The position numbers were made by a program, and so were the translations under genes. A stretch of 64,000 nucleotides of DNA from Romanomermis culicivorax (taxonomy: Eukaryota; Nematoda; Enoplea; Mermithida; Mermithidae), in contig CAWUHX010000009.1 of NCBI GenBank assembly GCA_963922205.1, positions 124,001 to 188,000 of the forward strand, given 5' to 3'. Shown here in pieces: positions 33,755-44,144 of this stretch (its first letter is position 1; every line of letters starts with the position of its first letter). A model generated the notes under the pieces. It was not told the origin of the DNA. It saw only the letters and a program-made list of their open reading frames with translations, and made no database searches.

Positions 33755-34170
33755 ATTTCTATGTTAAAAGTGACCTCGCTCTTCGTGAGGTCACCATAAA
33801 ATCAGTATCTTGTTATGTATTTTTCTCGTCATTCCAAAAATAACTTATTTTTTCTCAAATGTCAGTATGTTAAAATTTAAACCGGTTGTGCCACAAGTAT
33901 TATGCCTTAAAAATTGCCTCGTTTTTTAAATATCATTTATTCGTTTTGTTCTTTTCTTGTTTTATTACTATTTTAACCCGTGCGAAGCTATTCTTGTGTC
34001 CTTTTATGTGAGTATTTCTGTAAATTTTTGGATTTTTCTTTCCTTACCTTTCCGAAATTGGCCATTGAGTAACATCACGCATGCTTTAGGCAGCTTCGCG
34101 CTACCATTTCTAAACCATTTTCTCATCCTTTTTTCAAATTTACATACATTTTCATTCAAAACTTTTTTTT
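33755..34170. other. AT-rich spacer in element A, no gene
   Basis: T-rich DNA with no credible ORF, between the proline-rich ORF and the part of the tail homologous to element B. It includes a small gacctcgctcttcgtgaggtc hairpin at about 33771-33793. Confidence 0.5.
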
Positions 34171-34883
34171 GTGGCACAGACCGTGTTATGGGTTTAAGTT
34201 TACATTTTAATAAGGCAGATTCACTTCAACAACAAATACCATAAATATTTCAGTTCAAAATCTAGACAGTCAAAGGCCCAGAGGATTCGATCTTCCGGCA
34301 TCCTTTCTCCCTGGGGGCAGATAATACCAAAGGCGTTGGGGGGGCCAGTGTCCGGCCAAGGGGCCAGTGGAGTAGCGGCGGCGAAAAATATGAAGTCTAG
34401 CGGGCTCACCACCCACTGATCAACCCCCCCCCCTCCGGAGAGGATGGAGACGAAGGCCAAAATCGAGGATGGAGGCGCCGCCGATACAATATACATGGAC
34501 CGCAGTGGTGGGCAGCCCACAACCAAAAAAGGGCACTGCCAGAGTTCGCCACCGATCAATTTTTTATTCCTCAAAATTCGGCCCCAGTGCCGCAAACGCT
34601 TTCATTCAATTTTTTTCATTTTTTATTTGGGTCAACGACCCACTGGGCATATTTTATGGACGAACCTTTTTTGGCTGCGTCGGGGTAGCATCCGGCGCCA
34701 TTGGCTCCAGAATTTTATCAATACCATTGGAAACGGACAGTTTTTCTTTTTATTTGTAATATTGCGTCAAGGGCGGGTAGCGTCATTATGGAATGATTGG
34801 AATCGCCGGTCAACGGCATGGATGGACTGGGGCCCTTGGGGGACCTCCTGACTTTTCCCTTCGCTGGCGGGAAAAGTCTTGCC
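34171..34883 (+). other. RT stub and 3' tail shared with element B
   Basis: It starts with codons for [18 protein letters not shown], the beginning of an RT that is then deleted. It continues as about 700 bp that matches the reverse complement of 56700-55970 (tail of B), with indels. Some peptide similarity persists in one frame (TWTAV...PQ, FGPSAANA), but stops and shifts argue for non-coding sequence, perhaps packaging or cis-acting. Confidence 0.7.
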
Positions 34884-34897
34884 TTTGGGGGGAGGGA
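34884..34897 (+). other. element A polypurine tract
   Basis: The purine run TTTGGGGGGAGGGA ends immediately at the TG of the 3' LTR. Element B has the same tract. Confidence 0.8.
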
Positions 34898-35732
34898 TGT
34901 CAGAGGGTCAATTCCTCTGACCTTTGGTCCTCTAATTACTATATTTTTATTCTTTAAAGTTTCTTTGTTGTTAAAGTGTTTCCATTTATTATTAAGTAAA
35001 CAAACCGATAAAACGGTTTGTGTCACACATTTTTGGCCCTAAAACTAATAAATGGTTAGCAAAAGTTTTGCATACAACATGCAAGTTGATGTTAGGCACG
35101 CTGCCGTGCAGATTATTCATTATTGAAATATATTATTCAATTATTATTACGCATTTATCGTTTTTCGTTGGGTCGGACGTTTTTACATACACGGTGGCCA
35201 GGAAAGTTGCGTGGGCGTTACCGCCAATTACGGTCATTTGTATTTTCGTTTTGACATCGCATTGCCATTACAGTGGAGGGCTGAACACGGGCTAAGGATT
35301 TACGACGACCCTTTTGATTAGGAAGTTTAGTGAGTTGTTATTGGAGACTGGTAGATCAGTCTCACCTTTCTCGGAGGAGTTTGAGTTTCAGTTTCAGTAC
35401 TTTAGAAGGCAAAGCGGCTTAGGCCCTGTGTCAGATATCCTAGCACCTCTGAGGCGCTGTGCGCAGAGGTGAAACAAAAGGATCCGTGAGCTAGGGAGGA
35501 AGTAGGCGTTGGTGTTTTCGTGTTTAGATTCTTATACTTGTATTCTAGCAATTCTCACATTTGTATTTGCTGCACTTCTCGTTTTTACTCGTAATAAATA
35601 TCTTCTTACATTCAGTCTCAGCTAGGTACGGTAAGAGTATCATTAGTACCGGGTTAGCGTCAGGGGCTGTACCAGATTGGATCTCCCAAGAACTGCAGCT
35701 AGGTAGCGGAGGCATCTGAGCACCCAATACAA
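34898..35732 (+). repeat. element A 3' LTR
   Basis: Direct copy of 28660-29497 with about 20 substitutions by eye; the extreme 3' end (aatacaa) has lost the CA. AAAAATTT follows, matching the AAAAATT before the 5' LTR. Confidence 0.9.
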
Positions 35733-35984
35733 AAAATTTATTCAATAGAATCAACGAGCCTTTTATAAATTTGGATAAAAATTTGACAGTGACCACACTG
35801 CATCGATCATTTAAAAATGAATGGAGTATAATATTCTGGTAATTTTATATTTTGGTAACATGTGATATGGAGTCTAACATTTCAGAAGAGTCATCCTTTT
35901 TCTTTTTTTCAATTTTTCTGATTTCTGCTCTACCTATTTCCTTAGAACGGAAAAAAATTTTACAAGGCAGTCAGGCGCTCTTTG
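35733..35984. other. right flank of element A, no gene
   Basis: AT-rich DNA between element A and repeat R copy 2; no gene seen. Confidence 0.4.
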
Positions 35985-37556
35985 GATGCTTTTGCCACAT
36001 GATGGAGGCCAGATTTCACAGGTTAGCTTCTGCCTGAAAAACAGGACCCGTAAATGGATTTGGCCCGCATTCTCGTTCACCACACCTTATTGCCAAGATG
36101 CTAACTAAGCTGAGGGGATTCCAGTAAGAACAGTTGCAAGCTTGCCTGCACAATTTATCGACTCCTAAAAATAAAAGGATATGTCAGTTCATGAGTTTCC
36201 TCTGGAACAAAAAACAGATGTTAATAATGTTTTGTATATAAATGGGATAGCACAACAGCAACATCGAATACCGAGAAGTACGGTATTCTCTAAGCGCAAA
36301 TCAGAAATATACTGTTTTCCTCAAAATGCAAGTAAATATCAATAATAGAAAGTCGTATTCTACATTTCATTCTGCCCATTATTTTTTTGCCCATTGAGTA
36401 TATGTGTAGTATATCATATAGTATATCCATATGGGCCCTTTACTTTGAAATTGCAGACAGAGGGACGACAAAAAAGGTAGTTTAATTTGCCACAGAATGT
36501 TCACAATGAAGAACGTCAAAAACTGAGTTTATTTGGAAAACTTGATCACATAACCAAGTTATTGGAACGCTTTTCGGTTGTGGTGTATGCCTCTGGTCCT
36601 GTCTCACTAAAGTTTCATGACTACAGACACACACAGCATTGAAGGGTGTCAGGCCGTCGATGAAAAATTCGTTACAATATATGTAGCCTGAGTGTCAATT
36701 TCGAATAACTTTGACGTTTTGTCATCACGACAGTCAAATGGCGAAAAGTGCCGAATTTTATATGAATTGGAGAATTTGAATTCCGAGCGCAAAAAACCCA
36801 TATTTCAAATTCAATCAATTTCATTAAATGCAATTCAGTTAAATTTTGATAGGTTTCAGTTTCAAACACCATGAACCCTGAACCGGTGAATGAAACTGAT
36901 CCGAATTTTGTAGAGAAGATCGAGTTAGACTTATTTAGAACATCAATGATGCAGATAATTTGATATCAAGAGGCGAACTAGTTCAATACAAATCCAATTT
37001 GTTTAATTCAGCTGTGTGAAAAATTCTTCAAGAGAAAATGAATGAAAATGCGGTCAGTAGGATAATTAATATGTATAAATTTGTTAATTTACTACTATCC
37101 CTGCAGCGACAGTCTTATATTTCACTGCTTTTTAATAATACTACATATGATGTTGACCGTGTATCGAGAACTGAGAGTTGTGTTCATGATATGCTAGCCG
37201 TAGGTGAGCCAATTTGCATTGATTCCAATCAGTGTACAGTGTTAAAACGTCCGAGTTTGAGTTGAATCAAGAGAAACCTATAGTTCAGCAGAAACAGGTC
37301 ATGACTAAAAACCAAAGCAGACCATCAAAAATAAGCGTATTTTGCATCGGGAAGGACCAAAATTCCGTCACAATCATACGAAGTTAACTGAGAGAGAATA
37401 TTTCATTTTCTCTGCTATGTTGATTTTCGTTCCCAGAGTACAGAGGAAAAGAATTGCGTTAGGCGATCCACTAATTGAACTGTTGAGGTTTTCTTGTCGT
37501 ACCTGATCCGGGGTTTTTTCAAACTCTGAGGAGCTTTTTTGCCTGTAACTGGTACT

Positions 37557-38285
37557 TGTACAGGGTGACCCTAAAGGAAGGCAACCTATGCTGACTTACA
37601 TAGCTTTCAAATGGATGAAGCTTTTCTAATGCGGTTTGCGGCATCGACAGATAAAACGTCTGGCATAAATACTGCGAATCCATATCGCTAAAAATTTACT
37701 GGCCAGAATCAGAAATACTAAACGTCGATTTTTTGCAAAAAAACAAATCGAAATGACAAAAATCAACATGTATTTTGAGAGAAAAAAGTAAAATTCATCC
37801 AATGATAAATACTACATAACAGCTGAAAATTACAAGAGAGACGTTTAAATAAGCCCTCCTCTCTGTTTCACCACTAATTTTGATCGTTTTTCAAGGTGGT
37901 CAATGGCAGCATCGAGCTTGGTTTGATCAAGTCTCACAACATCTTTTCATTCAGTTGAACACAGATTGACTTTTCGTAAAATATTTCTTGTTAAACTTTT
38001 CAAACATAGCAACCAGGTGGATTCTAGTCCGAATAATTTGGAGGTCATTCGTTAGGCCTCAAAAAATCAGGAAAATTTTGTTGATCCAATTGACAGTCTG
38101 TCTGGATGTAACTTTTACGAAAGTTCCGTCTATGTTGAAAGCATGAGGGTTACGCCCATAAAACTCTGCTTTCAAAACAGAGGTAAGTAGGGGATTCTAA
38201 TGCATCAATCCGCATTAAAAAACATTCATCCATTCCAATGTTATAGAAGTCAGAACTGGTTGCTTTTCTTGGCCCACCCTTTTTT
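37557..38285. repeat. candidate inverted-repeat transposon inside repeat R
   Basis: The left end reads agggtgaccctaaaggaagg followed by caacctatgctgactta ... ttcatccattt mirrored. The right end reads, in reverse complement, agggtgggccaagaaaagca followed by accagttctgacttc. About 85 bp at each end are similar in inverted orientation, with about 560 bp between. The same pair occurs in copy 3 (45604-45690 and 46725-46812). No transposase is seen. Confidence 0.45.
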
Positions 38286-38749
38286 GATTTTGTATTTTTA
38301 CACTCATTTATATTTTCTAGTTCTGAAAAATGTGGGGCTTTTAGGTACACACATCTGGGCGATGGGTTGTTGGGCAAGCGGCTTGATCTCAGCCAGAAAG
38401 CTGTTGGATTGGTTCGGATGGAATATGACTCTTCGTGGTGGGCACCATGCCTTTAGAAGCTCAAAGCAGGTGGGGAGTCAACCTAAAATTTTATAGAAAA
38501 AACCTGAAAAAGGCCAAAAAATGGCCTTTTACAGTCAAATTTTTCCGAGTAGAGGGGAGCTTGGGTCATAACGGGACTTGGATGGGTAATACAAGGAGTT
38601 GAGGAGAACTTCCAACCCCAATACCCCCATGGACGCAACATTTTTCGGCCAAACTATAGTGTGTATTTTCGTTGTTCAAAATTGATGCAAAGCGCCATAA
38701 TTGATCTGACGTCACACAAAGGAACAATTGACTCTTTTGTGTGACAACC

Positions 38750-38800
38750 AATCAGACTACGGGCAGCCATGACACTTGCCACGCCACAAGTGGTATATAA
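38750..38800 (+). promoter_or_regulatory. CCAAT box plus TATA box inside repeat R copy 2
   Basis: ACCAATCAG near 38748 and GTATATAAGAGA near 38791, same spacing and context as at 3386-3440. Downstream sequence to about 38970 is conserved with copy 1, then the LINE fragment begins. Confidence 0.5.
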
Positions 38801-38999
38801 GAGATAGGTTAATAGAGTGGTATCATTGAGGTTTATTTTTTGGAAAGTCGTGTCGTTTCGTTGTCCAACATTTGGACTCGGTGCCTTGTGCTAGTGATAT
38901 GTTGCTTCATTCTATCATCATATCACAGGCCTCGACACTGGATCCCGATTATTTGGGCTTTTCTTCGATATCACAACTACTCATGGGCCGTGTTATTAC

Positions 39000-39724
39000 A
39001 GATAAATCAAGAAGACTATTACAAATAAATCAAGAAGATAATGGTTTGAAGATTAAGGGAAAGTTTTTTGAGTGGATAAATATCAAAACGAAGCTATTAT
39101 ATCAATTGCTAACCGAAGACAAAGAAAAACAGGCAAACAAAAATGAAATACTGGTCAAAAGAACTGTTAGTAGACAAGGAAAAAATAGACAAGTATTTAA
39201 GATTGGCAGAATCCAAGTATGTCCAAGGCGCAGTGCGAAATATTCATTATTCCATTTTGCACAGATTTTTGTACACGAGATCACGCGCCAGCTATTATAT
39301 GGCAGGCGAAGACCCAAATTGCAAGTATTGCTCAGGAAGAAACCTTACAAGTAGGGAAAATCTAAAGCACGCCTTTGTAGAATGTTCCAGAATAGAGAGT
39401 TTTTGGAAAGAATTCGATATCCTTATCTCAGAAGTGTGCGGAGAAAAAATTGAACCATCTGCTACAAATAAAATTTTTGAATTTATTTTTGACAACAAGC
39501 AAAAACAAATTGTTGCAAATTTGATGCTACAAATTGCACAAAAAACTATCTGGACAACACGAGGCAAAATGGGAAGGAATAAAAAGATGATTAACATATA
39601 CACTCTATACTTATGGCACATGAGAACCAGATTAAGTCAGCTAGAGAAAATTTTACCATACAAAACGTTCGAAACGTACTTTGAGAGAAATAAGCTGGCT
39701 AAGTTGTCAAGATATAAGGACTAG
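39000..39724 (+). pseudogene. LINE (non-LTR retrotransposon) ORF2 C-terminal fragment
   Basis: The last 193 codons (39143-39724) are intact and end at TAG. They carry CKYCSGRNLTSRENLKHAFVEC, that is CX2CX12HX4C, followed by a Trp (FWKEF). This is the zinc-binding region found at the C-terminus of many LINE reverse transcriptases (zf-RVT type). The preceding codons (from about 39000) are in another frame, so a shift lies near 39145. No RT or endonuclease domain is present: this is a 5'-truncated insertion, the usual fate of LINE copies. Clade not assigned; no poly-A tail was identified. Confidence 0.65.
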
Positions 39725-41100
39725 AAACTGACCAACTGTGGAACTACCGAGAGTAGAGGTCAAAGTTGATTACGGGCTCTTCCTCATCTGTGGATGACCT
39801 CCCTTCAACTTGGCAGTTCATCTAGCCATTCTACGAGGATCAACTCGAGCGATAAATGAATGGACCGTCGCTGGAAAAGACCATATCAACAATATCAATC
39901 AAATTTTGGAATAAGAATTTTTTCTGAATTTTGTTGATATAAAATACAAGAATATTTGCTTCAATCAATATGAATATTGGAGTCATGGTTGGAAAGACCC
40001 TAGGCAATGAAAATTTTTGACTTTTTTAGCATAAAGATGGAAGGCACTGTTTTTGGCGGAGGAACCCATTCTTTGTTTTGTAAACTGCAAGGTAAGGGAA
40101 TGAAAATAGATTATTGTTTGCTCCTCGAATTTAAACGGCCGGTTTTTATGGAAATGCCTGCATAGGCATTCGAGACAATGTGACTGTTCCTTTACGTCGT
40201 TACCTTGGCCAGGTTTAAAAACCAAAAACTGCGGATCTCTATTTTTCCGGAACAAAATTTTGATCCGAAAATTGCTGAAATCTTTTTTTACTAGAAGAGA
40301 GTCGAAATAAAAAAAAATTAAGTGAAATTTTTAAGTGATGCATCAAAACTTGAACCCTGAACTTCTACTCTTTCTATTATTGATCGATGAGTGATCAGGT
40401 TTGTAGCTGAGCGAATTTTGAAGAAGATATAAACTATATTTCTCCACCTTATCATCGAGGAAGGAAAATATTTTGAAAGGAAAAGGTATTACCTGATTTA
40501 AGCATGTTTTTTCATGTTACTGATGGGAGGACTGAAAGAAGAGCATTATGCCGACCATTTGCGGCATCATGGAGCTGCATGCCGGGAAATAACGACGTTT
40601 GAACCCTAAAGTTTTAAAATTGAAGGAATATACGAACACATCTCGGATTCGGCCACTGAGACCAGTATCCTCAATTTGGTAAATAAGATAAGAAAAACAA
40701 AACACGATATAGGAAATTTTGAAAAAAACAAATTCACTCATGGAATCTGAAAAAAATTGATGGTCAACATATCGAGTTGTCATTCTAGTCCTTGTGACGG
40801 GGGCTAAGGAAGATAAGTAAAATATGGTATGTGCAAATGTGAAAAAATACTCACTGAGAATGGAACATTAGAGTGTATGATAGATTCTTGCCCGATACTT
40901 GGTAGAGCGTGGTATCCCAATTTTGCTAGAAATCGAATGTATACTCATAATCGTCGACAAAATCGCCTTTTTCCTGGCTAAACGTGAACTCTACGGACGA
41001 GGTTGATGGGATTATTGTGATTTTTTACGACATTTCTCATTCGTTTTTTTTGTTTTCATGACTGTGATTTTTCCATTTTTAGTTGAAAAAAAAAGAAAAT
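39725..41100. other. no gene seen
   Basis: AT-rich sequence with scattered short ORFs (for example 40255-39983) that resemble nothing known. It ends with ggaaagtggtgtcgtttcgt (about 41103-41122), a motif also found just downstream of the R promoters at 3480 and 38840. Confidence 0.4.
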
Positions 41101-41134
41101 TTTGGAAAGTGGTGTCGTTTCGTTGGGGTAGCAC

Positions 41135-41445
41135 TAAAACCCGGATCGGGTCCACGGATCTGGATCCGGATCGGGTGCCTAAAACCCGGATCACCACGGA
41201 TCCGCGGATCGGCGGATCGGGGGTTTAGCTCGCTAAACCATGGTTTTAGGTGCCTAAAACCCGGATCAGCACGGATCACGGCGGATCAGTCCGGTGATCT
41301 GGATCCGTGGAAAATTCGTTTAAAACACGGATTTTCATCACGGATCGCCCCCCACGGATCGGGTTCCCATGTATTAATTTTTGATCGGGAACCGGAATAT
41401 TTGATCCGGATCACGTTTTTCTGATCCGGATCAAAATTTTTGATC
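41135..41445. repeat. GATC-dense degenerate repeat
   Basis: About 21 GATC tetramers in about 310 bp, mostly as cggatc, ggatcc or tgatccggatca, mixed with two copies of gtgcctaaaacccggatca (about 41178 and 41248). It is locally GC-rich in AT-rich surroundings and highly self-complementary. ORFs on both strands here are low-complexity by-products. Confidence 0.8.
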
Positions 41446-41446
41446 C

Positions 41447-41490
41447 TGGTGTTTTTCTAGCTGCATTCTGGTGTTTATCTAGCTGCATTC
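41447..41490 (+). repeat. two-unit tandem repeat
   Basis: Two copies of ctggtgtttttctagctgca-ttc (second with one change), directly after the GATC-dense patch. Confidence 0.7.
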
Positions 41491-41494
41491 TCCC

Positions 41495-41805
41495 CAAAAT
41501 AGCCAACCTGGTATAAAATTTGTTCATGTCCTTCTTTTAGTAATATTGTCCATACTCCTCAAATTTACATAACCATTCATTATATGTTTGTGGTTATTCT
41601 GAGGGCCTTTTTGGCCACGTTAGTCACTATATTTTTCTCATCGTCTCTATGTATTATTCAACCAATTTTTTGTCCTTAGTAATAAAGTTGTTTATGGCGA
41701 CTGCATCCCACCTAGCCGTACAAATATCTTTTTACTGATGGTCTCTTCTCGTTTTTCCTGTATTAGATTCATATTAGCATTATCCATTCATTAGTTTTTT
41801 TCCCA
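41495..41805 (+). repeat. dispersed repeat R2, copy 2
   Basis: Matches 5406-5725. It ends exactly where the minus-strand K fragment begins to be recognisable. Confidence 0.75.
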
Positions 41806-41807
41806 TC

Positions 41808-43168
41808 AGCAGCAATTGCATAACCATCGGCTGAGGCGCCGATTGTGTGACAATTAGAACTTTTGGAACAGATGGCATTTGTTGAGAGGCGGCGGGAGCA
41901 GAGGTTGTAGGCGGCAGCAAAATTAACTTAATTCGGTATTCTAATGTAGCCTGTAGTCGGGCCAGTAGTGTTCTGGAGAACAGCATACTGGGCAGCAGTG
42001 GCGTGAAACTGTACTCTTTGAGAGCGGCAGCCAGGGCGTTCCACTGAGTATCTGAAATGATTTGTTGTGGAAATCTAACAGGGGAATATACCTGGCTGCG
42101 GCAACAGTGGCAATCATCAGGGGACTGGGCAACACCACGGGTGTAGTCAAATAGATTGAAGGGTTAAGGGCAGGTGTGGGCCGAGCTACATTGATAGTGG
42201 TCACATCATTGGCTGTGGTCTTTTCTGGGTTGTCGGTCAAATTGTGGTTCGAAGTAGCAGTGTCAGCTTCAGTCTCCATGTCGATTGGCTGAATGGGTTT
42301 CGATTCCTGTATGGGAACCAATGCCAGTGACCAAATGTCATAGAGCTTACGCTTAAGGAAGTTATTGATCAATGTTGTCAAAACTGTAAGATCAGCCACA
42401 GCTGGCCGCTCAGTAGGTGATGACGTAGGAACCATCACAGGCGATTTCACGATGTTGAGGTCAAAAATCAAAGTTTGAGCAGCTCATCATCAGATGGTTC
42501 GGGTTCCGCCAGCAACATTGGCTGTCCAGCAATTCTTCTGCAGTCAATGCACATGCCGACACTCTAGTCGGCAACAGGTATGCATTGGTGGATCCAAGGA
42601 AAGAAAACCAATTTTGAAAATCGATATGGCCAAGCAAGGGGGAAAAGAAATGGAACTGGCTATGCGGGTTAGATGTGTAATCAGTGTCCTCGATTTCGAT
42701 TTCTTCCACAGTACTTTCCATATGAAAATCTTCCTCAAACATGACGGGGGGGGAGGGCGAATCAATTGCAGACGTATGTGCCGGGCTCATGGTCAAAAGC
42801 GTGCTAGGGTTGGGGATGTGATTCATCCAATCAGTAAGCTGAGTAAGAGGGTTGCCATCGGTGTGGTACCACATACAAGTGTAAAAGGCTGTATGGGTTA
42901 CATCATCGAGTGTATGGGCGTGTTTTGCCAAAAGATCGTTTATGTAGGCCAATTTGGCAGTGGAGCAGGTCGAAGCTAAAACTGCAGCGAGGGGTATAGT
43001 GGTGGTGAGTCGTTGAAGCCAGCCATCCATCAGCCTGTAAAACACTAAGAATGGTGTTAGGAAGATAACTGTAATGCATACCATGGTAAGTGGGATCGCA
43101 GAGGGGTTGGTCGGGTGCCACGTGCTCGGTCCAAACATTGCCCATGTCTGTGGATAGCAGCGGGTCAT
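41808..43168 (-). pseudogene. K-family protein, middle part (second copy)
   Basis: 43168-42461 (235 codons) and 42471-41941 (176 codons, overlapping by a shift) align by eye with the K fragment at 24300-25480. Shared blocks are [52 protein letters not shown], then FDLNI and LPSPLMIATVA. The hydrophobic stretch after this point differs from the plus-strand copy. The fragment lacks both ends and is bounded on its 3' side by repeat R2. Function unknown. Confidence 0.6.
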
Positions 43169-43479
43169 TTATAGCATCAATATGCTAACGGACAATGAGC
43201 TTATATGGGAAAGTGGAGTAAGTCAATCAGGCGATGCATTAGGCTGCTCTACATGGCCGAGACTATGGCTGCTTGAAGGCATTTCTGATCATTGTAGATT
43301 TTCTTGGTTTGCAGCCTTCGTTGTCGTAGACGTCTGGAGATTTATTTCATTCGTCTTTTTGCTTCTTCTTTTTCTTTGTCGGTTTTCTCCAGGCAGTCAG
43401 CAGTATTGGATGGGTGGTAGATGTCAACGTTTTTACGTCTCATTTTTATGTTTTTGATTCACCAAAAGCTGCAATCCAT
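43169..43479. other. no gene seen
   Basis: A 91-codon ORF at 43182-43457 is Phe/Leu/Val-rich and not recognised; probably chance. The segment joins the K fragment to an R-associated repeat block. Confidence 0.35.
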
Positions 43480-43750
43480 GTAGGATAAGCTCACAGTCCA
43501 CCCAAGATCGAAATCGAATAGAAAATTTTGTAGAGAAACAATTCATGCCACAAGTTGGCAGTGATGTAAGCTCTACAGTAATAGCCACAATATATCACAG
43601 GCTTATTTGCCGGGAAAATAATTTGACATTGATAATCGGGCTATATTGTAACGAATTTTTCATTGATGGCCTGACACCCTTCACCACTGTGCATGTCTGA
43701 AGTCATGAAACTTTAACAAGTGGGGCGCGACCAGTTGCAGTACTTTGCAG
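43480..43750 (-). repeat. R-associated repeat block, inverted copy
   Basis: Reverse complement of most of 7310-7570 (see that entry). Confidence 0.7.
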
Positions 43751-44144
43751 AAGTTTCTGATTGTCATTACCAAGCCAGCATTCCCTATTTGAAAAGTCGG
43801 GGGGACAGAAAGTGCTCAACAATTTTCACTTCTACATCCTTCAGGTAAAAGCTCCTGCCCATGTGTCTTACTGCTGGCTACACTCAAGCCAGGTAAATAA
43901 CCTTTAGTCTGTTTTTTATCAAATGCTTGTAAATCATTTGAAATGACAAAAACTAATACTGTTTTTCACTTCCATATGATATATGTCCCAGCAGAAAATC
44001 ACGAACATATGAAATTGTTCTTACTTCCCAGTGTTATTTACAAGCATTCAAGAAAACCAGACTATAGCTAGTGATACTAGACGACAGCTGCTTTTGAGCT
44101 GTTTTCTTATTTTTATTTACTGTAGGATAAATGTTTTTTTGTGG
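43751..44144. other. no gene seen
   Basis: AT-rich DNA; no feature supported. Confidence 0.4.

Larger units (their letters stand above)
28660..35732 (+). mobile_element. element A: LTR element carrying an exonuclease module instead of gag-pol
   Basis: LTRs 28660-29497 and 34898-35732 start TGTCAGAGGG. A PBS-like TTGGTGACTGTACAC follows the first, and a purine tract (TTTGGGGGGAGGGA) abuts the second. The flanks share an AAAATT-type direct duplication. Inside are a DEDDy exonuclease, a companion protein and basic/proline-rich ORFs, then an RT stub and 3' tail shared with element B. No gag, integrase or complete RT is present, so it is non-autonomous. The LTR pair differs at roughly 20 sites by eye. 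Confidence 0.85.
35985..38970 (+). repeat. dispersed repeat R, copy 2 (left arm of large inverted repeat)
   Basis: Nearly collinear with the reverse complement of 48420-45310, making an inverted repeat with roughly 3 kb arms. It contains the ggtgtcaggccg block, an 85 bp motif at 37557-37645 whose diverged inverse lies at 38205-38285, and a promoter-like segment at 38750-38800. No conserved ORF. It is cut at about 38985 by a LINE fragment. Confidence 0.75.
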
